DNA of 64,000 bases. Origin: CAJXSN01 sp947492235 (lineage in GTDB: Bacteria; Pseudomonadota; Alphaproteobacteria; Sphingomonadales; Sphingomonadaceae). Shown here one piece after another: positions 24,623-32,807 of the stretch; within the stretch, counting starts at the first letter, position 1, and the number at the start of each line of letters is the position of its first letter. A program made the position numbers and the translations under genes. A model generated the notes under the pieces. It was not told the DNA's origin. It worked only from the letters and a program-made list of their open reading frames with translations, and made no database searches. The stretch covers positions 1,550,001 through 1,614,000 of the forward strand of contig NZ_CP170453.1 of NCBI RefSeq assembly GCF_042492175.1. The letters run 5' to 3'.

Positions 24623-25630
24623 ATGACCCAGCTTCCGAACACTCCGAAAATGTCCGTCGTCATGCCGGTTTACAATGTCGAAGCCTATGTTTCGCAAGCC
24701 ATTCAGTCTGTTCTGGCCCAGTCGCTTCCTGATTTCGAACTTATCATCGTGGACGATGGCGCGACCGACCGCTCGCTCGAAATTTGCCGCAGTTTCGATG
24801 ATCCGCGTATCCGGATCATCAGCCAGAAAAACCGCGGCCTGCCGGGCGCGCGCAATACTGGCATCGCGGCGGCGCGGGCGCCCTTCGTTGCTTTACTGGA
24901 TTCCGATGACGCTTTCCATGTGGACAAGCTGCTGCTGCATTTCGTTCATATGAGCGCTAATCCCGATGTCGCGATCAGCTTCGCGGGCTCCCGGATGATC
25001 GACGCAAGCGGCCGCGCCTTGAAGGTCGCCATGCGGCCCCAATTGACCGACATAAGCGCTGTCGATGTGCTGTGCCGTAACCCGGTCGGCAATGGCAGTG
25101 CGGCTGTTCTGCGGATGTCGGCGATGCTGCTTGCAGCCTTCCCTCACCCGGACGAGCCCCACCGCACCTGCTGGTTCGACGAGACGTTCCGCCAGTCGGA
25201 AGATATCGAATTCTGGACCCGCTGCGCCGTGAAACACGGAATGAAGTTCGAAGGTATTGAGGGACTGCTGACAGACTACCGCATCATCGGCGGCGCGCTT
25301 TCGGCCAATATCGTCAAGCAATATGTCAGCTGGCAGACCATGCTGCGCAAGATTGGCGATATTGCCCCCGCTTTCGTGGCCAAGCATGGCGGGCGGGCAC
25401 GAGCGTTCCAGCTGCGCTATCTGGCGCGGCGGGCGGTCCAGCTGGGCGAAACCGCTTTCGCACGGGATTTGCTGGTGGATGCTCTGAAAGCCGATTGGCG
25501 CATCGCCGCCAAGGAGCCGAAGAAGACAGCGATTACTGCTCTGGCCGTTGCAGCGGGTTCGGTGATTGGCCGCACTGCCTTTGCCGCGCTCTCCCGCCGT
25601 GTCCTCAAGGGTGCGGCTGCGGGTGCGTGA
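24623..25630 (+). CDS. Family 2 glycosyltransferase
   Basis: 335 residues with the GT-A pattern MSVVMPVYNVEAYVSQAIQS, IIVDDGATDRS, NRGLPGARNTGIA and LLDSDD. It resembles the preceding GT2 in its N-terminal half but differs beyond about residue 120, so the two probably add different sugars. It starts 30 bases after the previous stop, with AAGGA before the ATG. The C-terminal 100 residues (ARAFQLRYLARRAVQLGE and onward) resemble the tail of the upstream GT2, pointing to an old duplication (inference). Role: elongation of the exopolysaccharide repeat unit. Confidence 0.9.
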   Translation: MTQLPNTPKMSVVMPVYNVEAYVSQAIQSVLAQSLPDFELIIVDDGATDRSLEICRSFDDPRIRIISQKNRGLPGARNTGIAAARAPFVALLDSDDAFHVDKLLLHFVHMSANPDVAISFAGSRMIDASGRALKVAMRPQLTDISAVDVLCRNPVGNGSAAVLRMSAMLLAAFPHPDEPHRTCWFDETFRQSEDIEFWTRCAVKHGMKFEGIEGLLTDYRIIGGALSANIVKQYVSWQTMLRKIGDIAPAFVAKHGGRARAFQLRYLARRAVQLGETAFARDLLVDALKADWRIAAKEPKKTAITALAVAAGSVIGRTAFAALSRRVLKGAAAGA

Positions 25631-25662
25631 CCCGGGCGCGCCGGTGCTATAGACCGGAGCCG

Positions 25663-26640
25663 ATGAAACGCGTTGTCCACCTGCTCGATGATTTCGCCAT
25701 GGGCGGGGTCACCCGCGCACTGGGTGTTTTCGAGGAAGCGGAACTGCGTCTGCTGGCGCATTCCGAGATAGAACCCGTCGATCAGGGTGACGTGATTGCG
25801 CCGGCGCTGGATGCAGACATCATCGTCACCCACTTTCCCGTTTCATGGCGAAGGCTCGCCTGGTTCGGCAGTCTGCGCGTCCGCAACCGGCGGGCGCGCA
25901 TTGTCTATGTAGAGCACAGCTACACCCGCAGTTTCGAAAGCCATAATGTCGGATCGCAGGTGCGTTTCAGAGCCTTGCTGCGCGGCCTTGTTCGGCTGGT
26001 AGACGCAGTCGTCTGCGTCTCTCAGGGCCAGCGCGAGTGGTTGCTGGAGGCATCATCGATTGCCCCTGACCGTTGCCGGGTCATCTACCCGTGGAGCGGG
26101 CGCGACGAGCTGCTGCAGGTTCCTCCCTTGGCTGACAGGGGTGTAGCGCAGCCGCTCCGGCTGGCCGCCTATGGCCGTTATTCCGAAGTGAAGAACTTTG
26201 CCGCGCTGATCGAAGCTGCGGGCGCGCGGCCCGACTTATGCACTCTCACAATTGGTGGAGGCGGCCCGCTGGAGGAGGATCTTCATGAGCGGGCCGCCCA
26301 CTATCCCAATGTCGCTCTGGTTGGCAGGGTCGATGATGTGACGGACTTTCTGGCAGAGGCAGACGCAGTGGTCGTGCCTTCGCTGTGGGAGGCCTTCGGG
26401 CTCGTCGCCACGGAAGCGCGGCTTGCTGCGCGCCCCATATTGGTGGCCGATGTCGATGGCCTGCCCGAACAGGTTGGCTCGGCCGGGTTGTATGTGCCCA
26501 TGGGCGACGCAAAGGCTATCGCACAGGCGATTGACCGCTTTGCCGCGATGCCGCTGCCCGCAATGGGCGCCGCTGGCCGGAATGATGTGCTGGATATGCG
26601 CAGCACGGTGATCAGCGGATGGGCGGAACTGCTAGCCTAA
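25663..26640 (+). CDS. Family 4 glycosyltransferase
   Basis: 325 residues from ATG 25663, with CCGGAGC a few bases upstream. The C-terminal GT-B half is characteristic: RLAAYGRYSEVKNFAALIEA, TIGGGGPLEEDL, VALVGRVDDVTDFLAEADAVVVPSLWEAFGLVATEA, with the E-x7-E type motif in WEAFGLVATEA. The N-terminal half carries MGGVTRALGVF, typical of the acceptor side, and VVCVSQGQREWL. It probably completes the lipid-linked repeat unit. It ends six bases before the convergent polymerase gene, closing the plus-strand operon. Confidence 0.88.
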   Translation: MKRVVHLLDDFAMGGVTRALGVFEEAELRLLAHSEIEPVDQGDVIAPALDADIIVTHFPVSWRRLAWFGSLRVRNRRARIVYVEHSYTRSFESHNVGSQVRFRALLRGLVRLVDAVVCVSQGQREWLLEASSIAPDRCRVIYPWSGRDELLQVPPLADRGVAQPLRLAAYGRYSEVKNFAALIEAAGARPDLCTLTIGGGGPLEEDLHERAAHYPNVALVGRVDDVTDFLAEADAVVVPSLWEAFGLVATEARLAARPILVADVDGLPEQVGSAGLYVPMGDAKAIAQAIDRFAAMPLPAMGAAGRNDVLDMRSTVISGWAELLA

Positions 26641-26646
26641 CCAGTC

Positions 26647-27939
26647 TTAGGCGCTGGCTCCAGTAGCCCCGCGCAGCTTGCGGGCTTCGGCAAGCGATGT
26701 GCCTATTGCCACCCATGCGGGCCACACGAGATAGGCGAGCATCTCCAGATTTTCACCGAAGCTGTAGAGCGCCATCACGGCAATCATCGCGAAGCCGCAC
26801 CGGCCCCCTGCGCTCGACAGGGCAGCGCTGCCCAGGACCGCAATTGTGGCGATCATCGGTACCGCCAGAGCGAGGGCTCCCGTCAGTCCTTTGACAAACA
26901 GCAGGCCATACCAGCTGTGGTGGCTGCCGATGGGCATGTACTCGACCAGATGGGGGCCGGCCTCGACGATCCCGTGGCCAAACCACGGCGCTTCGTTCTG
27001 CCAGCGCTCGATGGCAATCCGTCCCAGAGTTGCCCGCACCCGCGAGCTGTCTGCCCGCGCGCTGCTGAAGTCGGCGACCAGTTGCTGGGCCCAGTCGATC
27101 AATGCGCCGCCGAAAATGCCCGCGAGCAGGATGACCGGCACCGCCGCCAGCCACAATCCGGGACGGCTCCCATGCCGCAGAGCCCAGATTGTCGGCAGGA
27201 TCACGGCCAGCGCAACCAGCGCAAGGCGCGATTGCGACAGCAGCGCGATCAGCACGGCTGCGGTGATGCCAGCAGTGCGCCAGCCCAGATGTTTTTCCTG
27301 CAAGGCGAGGATCACATAGATGACAGCAATCATCCCGGCCGCGGGGGACCACGGGGCGAAGAACTGCCAGCGCGGAACGCCCGAACCCGGCTCCAGAGTG
27401 TAGAGAGTCACAGCGAAATATTCCGGGCCAGAACCGCCGATAATGCTGAGCGGAGAGACCCACAGCGTTTCGGGCAGGCCGACAAACGGAGCGAGCAGGA
27501 AGACCGGGATCAGCCAGAGCGTCTGCACGCCAAGCTTGCACACAGCGCGGGCAATCACTTCCAGCCGGATATTCAGAACCGCACCGGCAAATGGGAACAG
27601 AGCGATCAACGCCCACCCCTTGGCCCAGCCGATGGTCGATTTGATCGTCGTGGCCAGCCCCAGCGCGTTGGTCGTGTGGCCGATCCACAGGATCAGCAGC
27701 ATGGCTGCCATGCCGGCGATCCATGTGTGGATGACCCAATCGGGGCTGGCCGCGCGCGCATCGGGGGCTCTGCCGGGGGCGGAATAGAGCGCCCAGGCAG
27801 CCATGCCTGCAAGGATCCAGCCAAGGGCGGGGCCGGCGATATACAATCCCCCGACCAGCCAGAGCAGCCAAGTGGATTGTATGACCGCGCCGATCAGCCG
27901 TTCGGCAGGATTTTGCGGATGATCGGCTGACGAAGCCAT
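26647..27939 (-). CDS. Wzy-like polysaccharide polymerase / O-antigen ligase-family membrane protein
   Basis: 430 residues with about 11 predicted membrane segments. The family-type large periplasmic loop near the C-terminus contains WFGHGIVEAGPHLVEYMPIGSHHSWYG, as in O-antigen ligase/polymerase proteins. The start overlaps the end of the chain-length gene by 46 bases, so translation is coupled. As a Wzy-type enzyme it would join repeat units in the periplasm. Sequence conservation in this family is low, so the call rests on topology, the GSHHSWYG-type motif and the neighbours. The gene converges with the glycosyltransferase operon. Confidence 0.78.
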   Translation of the reverse strand: MASSADHPQNPAERLIGAVIQSTWLLWLVGGLYIAGPALGWILAGMAAWALYSAPGRAPDARAASPDWVIHTWIAGMAAMLLILWIGHTTNALGLATTIKSTIGWAKGWALIALFPFAGAVLNIRLEVIARAVCKLGVQTLWLIPVFLLAPFVGLPETLWVSPLSIIGGSGPEYFAVTLYTLEPGSGVPRWQFFAPWSPAAGMIAVIYVILALQEKHLGWRTAGITAAVLIALLSQSRLALVALAVILPTIWALRHGSRPGLWLAAVPVILLAGIFGGALIDWAQQLVADFSSARADSSRVRATLGRIAIERWQNEAPWFGHGIVEAGPHLVEYMPIGSHHSWYGLLFVKGLTGALALAVPMIATIAVLGSAALSSAGGRCGFAMIAVMALYSFGENLEMLAYLVWPAWVAIGTSLAEARKLRGATGASA

Positions 27940-29303
27940 AGCAGCATGAACCCGATAAGGAGGAGGAAGGTGGCTCCGGCAGCGCCGCCAAGGACGAGCA
28001 GGGGCTGGGGCGATGCCTTGCCGCGTGGCAGCGAAGGCACTTCGAGTGTCTGGACCAGCGGATAAGACGCGAAATGATCGGCCTTGTTGGTATCGAGCCG
28101 GGCCAGCGCAGAGCTGAAAACCGCCTCGGCCACGCGCAGTTCGCGGGTCAGTTCGGACAGCTCGGCGGCATGGCGGACAAGGCTGCCCTTGCGCGCGGAT
28201 TGCTCGCCGATCTGGCGGCGGACTTCGGACAGGGCAGCCTGCGCACCGGCCCCGTCACTGTCGCGGGTCATCAGCGATTCAAACAGCGCGGCGCGGTTGC
28301 CCGATACGGACAGATCGGCGAATTTCATCACGGTTGCGCGGTTGAGACCGGCAAGCGTGCGGCCCCGGCTGGCGAGTTCGCCAAGCAATTCGCCTTTCTC
28401 TGCGCCCAGTTCCTCCATTTTGCCATGGGCCGGACCCAGGGTCGCGCCCTGTTCGGTCTTTTCGGTGGTGATTTCGGCATAACGGTCGAGCAGTTTCAGG
28501 AAAACCGGATCGGATTGCAAGCGCAGGGCGCGGTTGGCCGTGGCGGTCGAAACACCCAGTGTTGAAGCAAGGCGTCCGGTGGCCGCGCTGGACTGGCGCG
28601 CCGATACGCGTGCCATACGCTCGCGGTCGCGCAGCGTGTCGAGAGTGGAAATACGGTCGGCAAACTGGTCGAGCGAGACGAGGCCCGTGCGGCCCTGAAA
28701 TGCGAGCAGTTTCTGCTGCGCCTCGCCAACCTTGTCCTGCAATTCGGCAATACGCTGTTGGTCAGCCTCTTCGCGCATGGCGGCTTCATCGGCGCGCAAT
28801 CCGTCGAGCGCGGTGAGAAACGCGGTGCGCACGGCTTCGCTGCGGTCCCGTGCCTGCTTAGCTGTGGCGCCGGGCATGGAGACCGAGATCAGGTTTGTCT
28901 GGTCGACCAGCTTCACAGTCGGCTGGGGGAAGTCGGACGGCTTCTCGCCTAGAATCCGCGCGGCATTGGTCGTGATCCGGTCCGACATCAGCAAGCGTTT
29001 GTAGTTCTCCGTCGGGCTCAAGGTGGAGCTGGAGAATGCGGAGGTCGTGTTGCTGCTGGCCTGCCCGATGGACTCCAGATTGAGCGAGCCGCCTGCGCCG
29101 CTGCCGGGAAGGATCAAGGTCATCTCGCTGTCGTAGCGATCAGGAGCGAAGGCCATCACAGCCAGTGCAAGGCCCCAGATCGCCGCCATCGGCGGAAGGA
29201 TCGCCATGATGTAGCGGCGATACCGGCCGAACGAAGGCAAGCCGTCGCGCAGCCAGCGGCCCGCGCGCACCAGACGCCGGGGCTGAGTGGTCATCATGTC
29301 CAT
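27894..29303 (-). CDS. Wzz/GumC-type chain-length regulator without kinase domain
   Basis: 469 residues from ATG 29303, which overlaps the wza stop by one base (TGATG); an upstream start at 29393 lies inside wza. One membrane helix near the N-terminus (YIMAILPPMAAIWGLALAVMA region) and one near the C-terminus (LLVLGGAAGATFLLLIGFMLLW) frame a long coiled-coil periplasmic part, the layout of polysaccharide co-polymerases. No tyrosine-kinase domain follows the second helix, so it is a GumC/ExoP-N type protein and lacks the usual autokinase control. It should set polymer length with the polymerase and pair with the Wza channel. Confidence 0.85.
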   Translation of the reverse strand: MDMMTTQPRRLVRAGRWLRDGLPSFGRYRRYIMAILPPMAAIWGLALAVMAFAPDRYDSEMTLILPGSGAGGSLNLESIGQASSNTTSAFSSSTLSPTENYKRLLMSDRITTNAARILGEKPSDFPQPTVKLVDQTNLISVSMPGATAKQARDRSEAVRTAFLTALDGLRADEAAMREEADQQRIAELQDKVGEAQQKLLAFQGRTGLVSLDQFADRISTLDTLRDRERMARVSARQSSAATGRLASTLGVSTATANRALRLQSDPVFLKLLDRYAEITTEKTEQGATLGPAHGKMEELGAEKGELLGELASRGRTLAGLNRATVMKFADLSVSGNRAALFESLMTRDSDGAGAQAALSEVRRQIGEQSARKGSLVRHAAELSELTRELRVAEAVFSSALARLDTNKADHFASYPLVQTLEVPSLPRGKASPQPLLVLGGAAGATFLLLIGFMLLWLRQPIIRKILPNG

Positions 29304-30553
29304 CAGTTCGCCGCCTGTTGCAGGACGATGGCAGGCGTCGCAGCGCCCGCGACGTCGGAGAAAAGGCTCAGGGCTTCGCGGAAATTGGTCCACTTGCTGT
29401 CATAGCAGGCGAGGGCATCGCCGGGCATGAGATAGGGGTCGGCCAGATCGCGATCGGCCTTGCGGACCAGCTTCTCGATGTCGCGTTCGATAACGATCGA
29501 CTGGCCATTGCGCGGATTGCGGCTGATCAGAACAGCGCGGCGGTCGGACTGCATATAGGTCCCGCCGACACAGTTCATCGCGACCAGCGCCTGCAGCATG
29601 CGTGTGCCGTAAGGCAGTTCCCCGGTCTTTGCGCCGATGGCGGCACCGGCATTGTTGTTCGCGCTGCGGGTGAGGTTCGACATATAGACCTTGATGCCCG
29701 GCTGGGTCAGCGGGCCGGGGCGAACAAGGCTCTCGTCGAAGCACGACGTCTCCGGCACGATGATCCGGTCACCGGCAGCAAGCACGGGGTCGTTTGCGGG
29801 CAAGGTGCCCATCATGCCGCTCATGTCGAACACGGTGAACTGGCTGCCACGCACCAGCGTGATGGCCGTGACGTCGGCATCGGGACGCACTCCGCCTGCC
29901 GCGCGCAGAGCTGTCGAAAGCGTGCGGCCAGCATTGGCATCGCCAGAAACCTCGCCTTCCTTCTGGCCTATGCGGGTCTGTGCAGTGCGCTCTCCCGGGC
30001 GGACCGATCCTGCCTGAAAGACAGCGCCCGACACGGTAACCGCGACGCCGCCTGCTTCGGCCAGCCGCACACGGACGGCGTTGCGCAAGGGGCGCACCAG
30101 GCCCGCACCGATGAGCGATGCGCGCAGTTCATTGGAGAATTCGGCTGCGGTGCGACCTTGCGCTTTAACTGCGGGGAGGGTGCCCAGCGATACCGTGCCA
30201 TCGGAATCGACCACGTAGCTTCCGCTGAGACCGTCCGGATCGCCCAGTACCTCGATCAGCAGGCGGTCACCGGGGCCGAGGCGCAAGGTTGCCGCGCCAA
30301 GCTCGCGAGGGGAGACCTGCTGGTACCCGGTAAGGTTCGGGGCAGCATCCAGAGCGCACTGCTGCGATGCGGGAGCCAAGGCCCGATCGACCCACTCGCC
30401 CTTGGGGTGGTCGCCCGATTGCACCGACTGGCCCGGTGCCCAGCGGGCAGAAGAGACGTTGGCAGGTGCCGGTCCAGCGCTGCATGCGCCCAGCACGAGG
30501 CTGGATGAAAGCAGAGCCGCAATGGCTGATTTGGCAGAACGGGTACGGGTCAT
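29303..30553 (-). CDS. Wza-like polysaccharide export outer-membrane lipoprotein
   Basis: 416 residues. The start at 30553 is preferred because the upstream in-frame start at 30607 lies above the sigma54 promoter. A lipoprotein signal ends SLVLGAC with the lipidated Cys. The poly-export domain is visible at LGPGDRLLIEVLGDPDGLSGSYVVDSDGTVSLG, followed by SLBB-like parts (VAVTVSGAVFQAGSVRPGE and the DRIIVPE region). The product would form the outer-membrane pore for the exopolysaccharide. It is the first gene of the wza-wzz-wzy operon, read from the promoter at 30591-30606. Confidence 0.87.
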   Translation of the reverse strand: MTRTRSAKSAIAALLSSSLVLGACSAGPAPANVSSARWAPGQSVQSGDHPKGEWVDRALAPASQQCALDAAPNLTGYQQVSPRELGAATLRLGPGDRLLIEVLGDPDGLSGSYVVDSDGTVSLGTLPAVKAQGRTAAEFSNELRASLIGAGLVRPLRNAVRVRLAEAGGVAVTVSGAVFQAGSVRPGERTAQTRIGQKEGEVSGDANAGRTLSTALRAAGGVRPDADVTAITLVRGSQFTVFDMSGMMGTLPANDPVLAAGDRIIVPETSCFDESLVRPGPLTQPGIKVYMSNLTRSANNNAGAAIGAKTGELPYGTRMLQALVAMNCVGGTYMQSDRRAVLISRNPRNGQSIVIERDIEKLVRKADRDLADPYLMPGDALACYDSKWTNFREALSLFSDVAGAATPAIVLQQAAN

Positions 30554-30590
30554 AGCATTGGGTCCGGTCGGAATAGGATGCCTCCACCTG

Positions 30591-30606
30591 TTCAAGACCC
30601 GTGCCA
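30591..30606 (-). promoter_or_regulatory. Sigma54-type promoter for the wza operon
   Basis: The minus strand reads TGGCACGGGTCTTGAA, 15 of 16 bases identical to the flippase promoter at 22332, including the GA in the -12 element. The transcript would start near 30579, 26 bases before the wza ATG. Confidence 0.7.
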
Positions 30607-30643
30607 ATTCCCCGGAATGGCGGAAAACCGTGCCTTTTAGCAG

Positions 30644-30686
30644 AATGCGAAAAAGCTATTCGCAAAATGCAGCGGCAACATTTTGC
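30644..30686. promoter_or_regulatory. Inverted-repeat cluster between wza and hnoX
   Basis: Contains TGCGAA (30646-30651) with TTCGCA (30659-30664), and GCAAAATG (30662-30669) with CATTTTGC (30679-30686). TCGCAAAATGC at 30660 resembles one half of the TCGCAAWTTGCGA sites at 22211 and 22254. It is probably the activator region for the two divergent sigma54 promoters. Confidence 0.5.
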
Positions 30687-30755
30687 ATTTTGGGAAGGAA
30701 TTTGCATTATGGGATGGTTTTCGGACGAATTCGGGTGATTTGTCGTGTCAAATTG

Positions 30756-30771
30756 CGGCATGATTTTTGCA
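30756..30771 (+). promoter_or_regulatory. Sigma54 promoter for the hnoX-regulator operon
   Basis: CGGCATGATTTTTGCA has GG-N10-GC spacing and a strong TTGCA -12 element. An overlapping CAAATTGCGG resembles a half site of the palindromes upstream of the flippase gene, so the regulator may also act on its own promoter (inference). Confidence 0.7.
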
Positions 30772-30803
30772 TGAAGCGGGATGTCATCGATGAAAGGACA
30801 TCC

Positions 30804-31352
30804 ATGAAGGGTATTATCTTTGCCGAGCTGATCGGCTTTATGGAGGAAGTGGGCGGGCTCGATTTTGCCGAGCAGGTGCTTGCTTCATCCGAGTTACCAA
30901 ACGACGGTGCGTTCACCCGTATCGGTACCTATCCGGCCGCCTATGCACTCAAAATGGTGGGCGTCGCCAGCGAGGTGAGCGGAATTCCCGCTGACCAGCT
31001 GTGCAGGCAATATGGCGAATGGCTGTTCGCGCGGTTCGTCATTCTGTACCCGAAGATTGTGGGGCAATATCCGACCGCCGAAGTCATGTTGGAGCATGTG
31101 GGGTCGCACATCCATGAGGAAGTCGTCGTTCTGTATCCCGATGCCAAACCGCCCAAGGTCACAGCCACCCGGGATGATGAAGATCTGATCATCCACTACA
31201 GCTCGCACCGTCCGATGGCGCATATTGCATACGGCCTCGTGAAAGGCTGCATGGTGCATTACGGCGATACGCGTCAGGTGGAGTGGGTCGGCGACAATGA
31301 CCCGGCCAGTGCGAGTTTCCGGATTGCTGCTCCGGAGACATTGGCCGCATGA
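30804..31352 (+). CDS. H-NOX heme nitric-oxide-binding sensor
   Basis: 182 residues, the standard length for a stand-alone H-NOX protein. It opens with MKGIIFAELIGFMEE as in bacterial homologues. His104 in the segment HIHEEVVVLYPDAKPP aligns with the proximal heme ligand, and the YxSxR heme-propionate motif is complete (Y132, S134, R136). ATG 30804 has AAGGA upstream; earlier in-frame starts lie in the promoter region. These proteins bind NO at ferrous heme and regulate a partner kinase or c-di-GMP enzyme. Here no such enzyme is adjacent: the stop overlaps the start of a sigma54-dependent regulator, and the kinases are at the far end of the exopolysaccharide locus. Confidence 0.9.
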   Translation: MKGIIFAELIGFMEEVGGLDFAEQVLASSELPNDGAFTRIGTYPAAYALKMVGVASEVSGIPADQLCRQYGEWLFARFVILYPKIVGQYPTAEVMLEHVGSHIHEEVVVLYPDAKPPKVTATRDDEDLIIHYSSHRPMAHIAYGLVKGCMVHYGDTRQVEWVGDNDPASASFRIAAPETLAA

Positions 31353-32788
31353 CAGGTGCCCGCATCCTGATTGTGGAGGACAGTGCCTCGCTGGCGATGA
31401 GCTATGCGGCGCAGCTTACCGATGCCGGCCATGAGGTCGAGCTGGCACAAACAGGGGCAGAAGCCGAGGCGCAGCTGGGCGCTGCGCAATTCGATGTGGT
31501 CCTGCTGGACCTGCAACTGCCCGACGCCAACGGCCTGGACCTGTTTCAGGCGCAGGCCTCGCGTTTACAGGAAACCAGCGTCATCGTGGTAACGGCCGAT
31601 GGCTCGCTGGGCCGCGCGGTCGAGGCGATGCGGCTGGGGGCCTATGATTTCCTGGTAAAGCCGGTCAGTTCGGAACGCTTGCTGACCACCGTGCGGAACG
31701 GGGCCGAGCGGCACCAGCTGGCGCGCGAAGTGAAAGCCGTCCGCTCGGCCAGCCGCCGCGACAGTTTCCATGGCTTCATTGGTGCATCGCCTGTGATGCA
31801 GGCGATTTACCGGGCGATCGAGAACATCGGCGATTCAAAAGCGGCGGTGTTCATCACCGGCGAAAGCGGCAGCGGCAAGGAGGTGGCAGCAGAAGCGATC
31901 CATTTGTCCGGACGGCGCGCAAAGAAGCCGTTCATCGCGATCAATTGCGGCGCGATCCCTGAAAACCTGCTCGAATCCGAGCTGTTCGGCCACGTAAAGG
32001 GGGCTTTTACCGGTGCACTGGAAAACCGAATCGGGGCTGCCAAGGCGGCGGATGGCGGGACGCTGTTCCTCGATGAAATTTGCGAGATGGAACTGAAGCT
32101 GCAGGTCAAATTGCTCCGCTTCCTCCAGACAGGTATGATCCAGCGTGTCGGCAACAGCAAGGCTGAGCCGGTCGATGTGCGCATTGTCTGTGCCACCAAT
32201 CGCCAGCCGCAGGTCGAAGTCGCCGAAGGCCGTTTCCGCGAAGACCTGTATTACCGGCTCAACGTTATCCCGCTGGAGCTTCCCCCATTGCGTGACCGGG
32301 GCGACGACGTCCTGGTGATCGCCCGCAAATTCGCCGAGCGCTTTGCCGACGAGGAAGGGCGGTTGATCGAGCAGATTACGCCCGAGAGCGAAGAGAGCCT
32401 GCTGGCGCATAGCTGGCCGGGCAATGTCCGTGAGCTGCAGAACACGATCCGCCGCGCCATCGTTATGGGCGACGGGCCGGAACTGATTGTCGAGCCGATG
32501 CCGCGCATAGCGAGCAGCGCTGCGAGCCTCGCCATGACGCCAGAACCCGGTGCCTCGGCAGATGGGCAGGAACGCGCTCCAGCGGCCTCGCCCGGCCCAT
32601 CATTCGACGCAGGCCAGGCGCGCGAAATGGGTGCTGATCTCTCCGTCAGCCTCGATGCGATCGAGCGGGTGGCCATCGAAGCGCGGCTGGGTGCACTGGA
32701 CGGCAATGTGGTCCAGACGGCCCGCACGCTCGGCGTCAGCCCGTCCACGATCTATCGCAAGATGGAGAAGTGGGAGCAGGCCGGCTAA
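31349..32788 (+). CDS. Sigma54-dependent response regulator (REC-AAA+-Fis)
   Basis: 479 residues. The receiver domain has ILIVEDSASLA, phospho-acceptor Asp54 in LLDLQLP and Lys104. The AAA+ domain carries Walker A GESGSGKE (171-178), the sigma54-contacting GAFTGA (218-223), and GGTLFLDEICEM. A Fis-type helix-turn-helix ends the protein (NVVQTARTLGVSPSTIYRKM). It is closest in plan to NtrC/LuxO-type activators. The ATGA overlap with hnoX gives coupled translation. Four sigma54-type promoters at exopolysaccharide and hnoX genes in this window are its likely targets. Phosphate may come from the HPt of the hybrid kinase at 18597 (inference). Confidence 0.93.
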   Translation: MTGARILIVEDSASLAMSYAAQLTDAGHEVELAQTGAEAEAQLGAAQFDVVLLDLQLPDANGLDLFQAQASRLQETSVIVVTADGSLGRAVEAMRLGAYDFLVKPVSSERLLTTVRNGAERHQLAREVKAVRSASRRDSFHGFIGASPVMQAIYRAIENIGDSKAAVFITGESGSGKEVAAEAIHLSGRRAKKPFIAINCGAIPENLLESELFGHVKGAFTGALENRIGAAKAADGGTLFLDEICEMELKLQVKLLRFLQTGMIQRVGNSKAEPVDVRIVCATNRQPQVEVAEGRFREDLYYRLNVIPLELPPLRDRGDDVLVIARKFAERFADEEGRLIEQITPESEESLLAHSWPGNVRELQNTIRRAIVMGDGPELIVEPMPRIASSAASLAMTPEPGASADGQERAPAASPGPSFDAGQAREMGADLSVSLDAIERVAIEARLGALDGNVVQTARTLGVSPSTIYRKMEKWEQAG

Positions 32789-32807
32789 GCCAGCCCGCTC
32801 CAATGAC

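Noticed and set aside
30554..30607. Upstream start of the wza gene at 30607
   Set aside because: It lies above the predicted sigma54 promoter and adds residues before a normal lipoprotein signal; ATG 30553 is better placed.
15882..32788. PEP-CTERM/exosortase-type exopolysaccharide locus with PrsK/PrsR
   Set aside because: The sigma54 regulator resembles that class, but no exosortase or PEP-CTERM protein gene is present and an H-NOX gene is.
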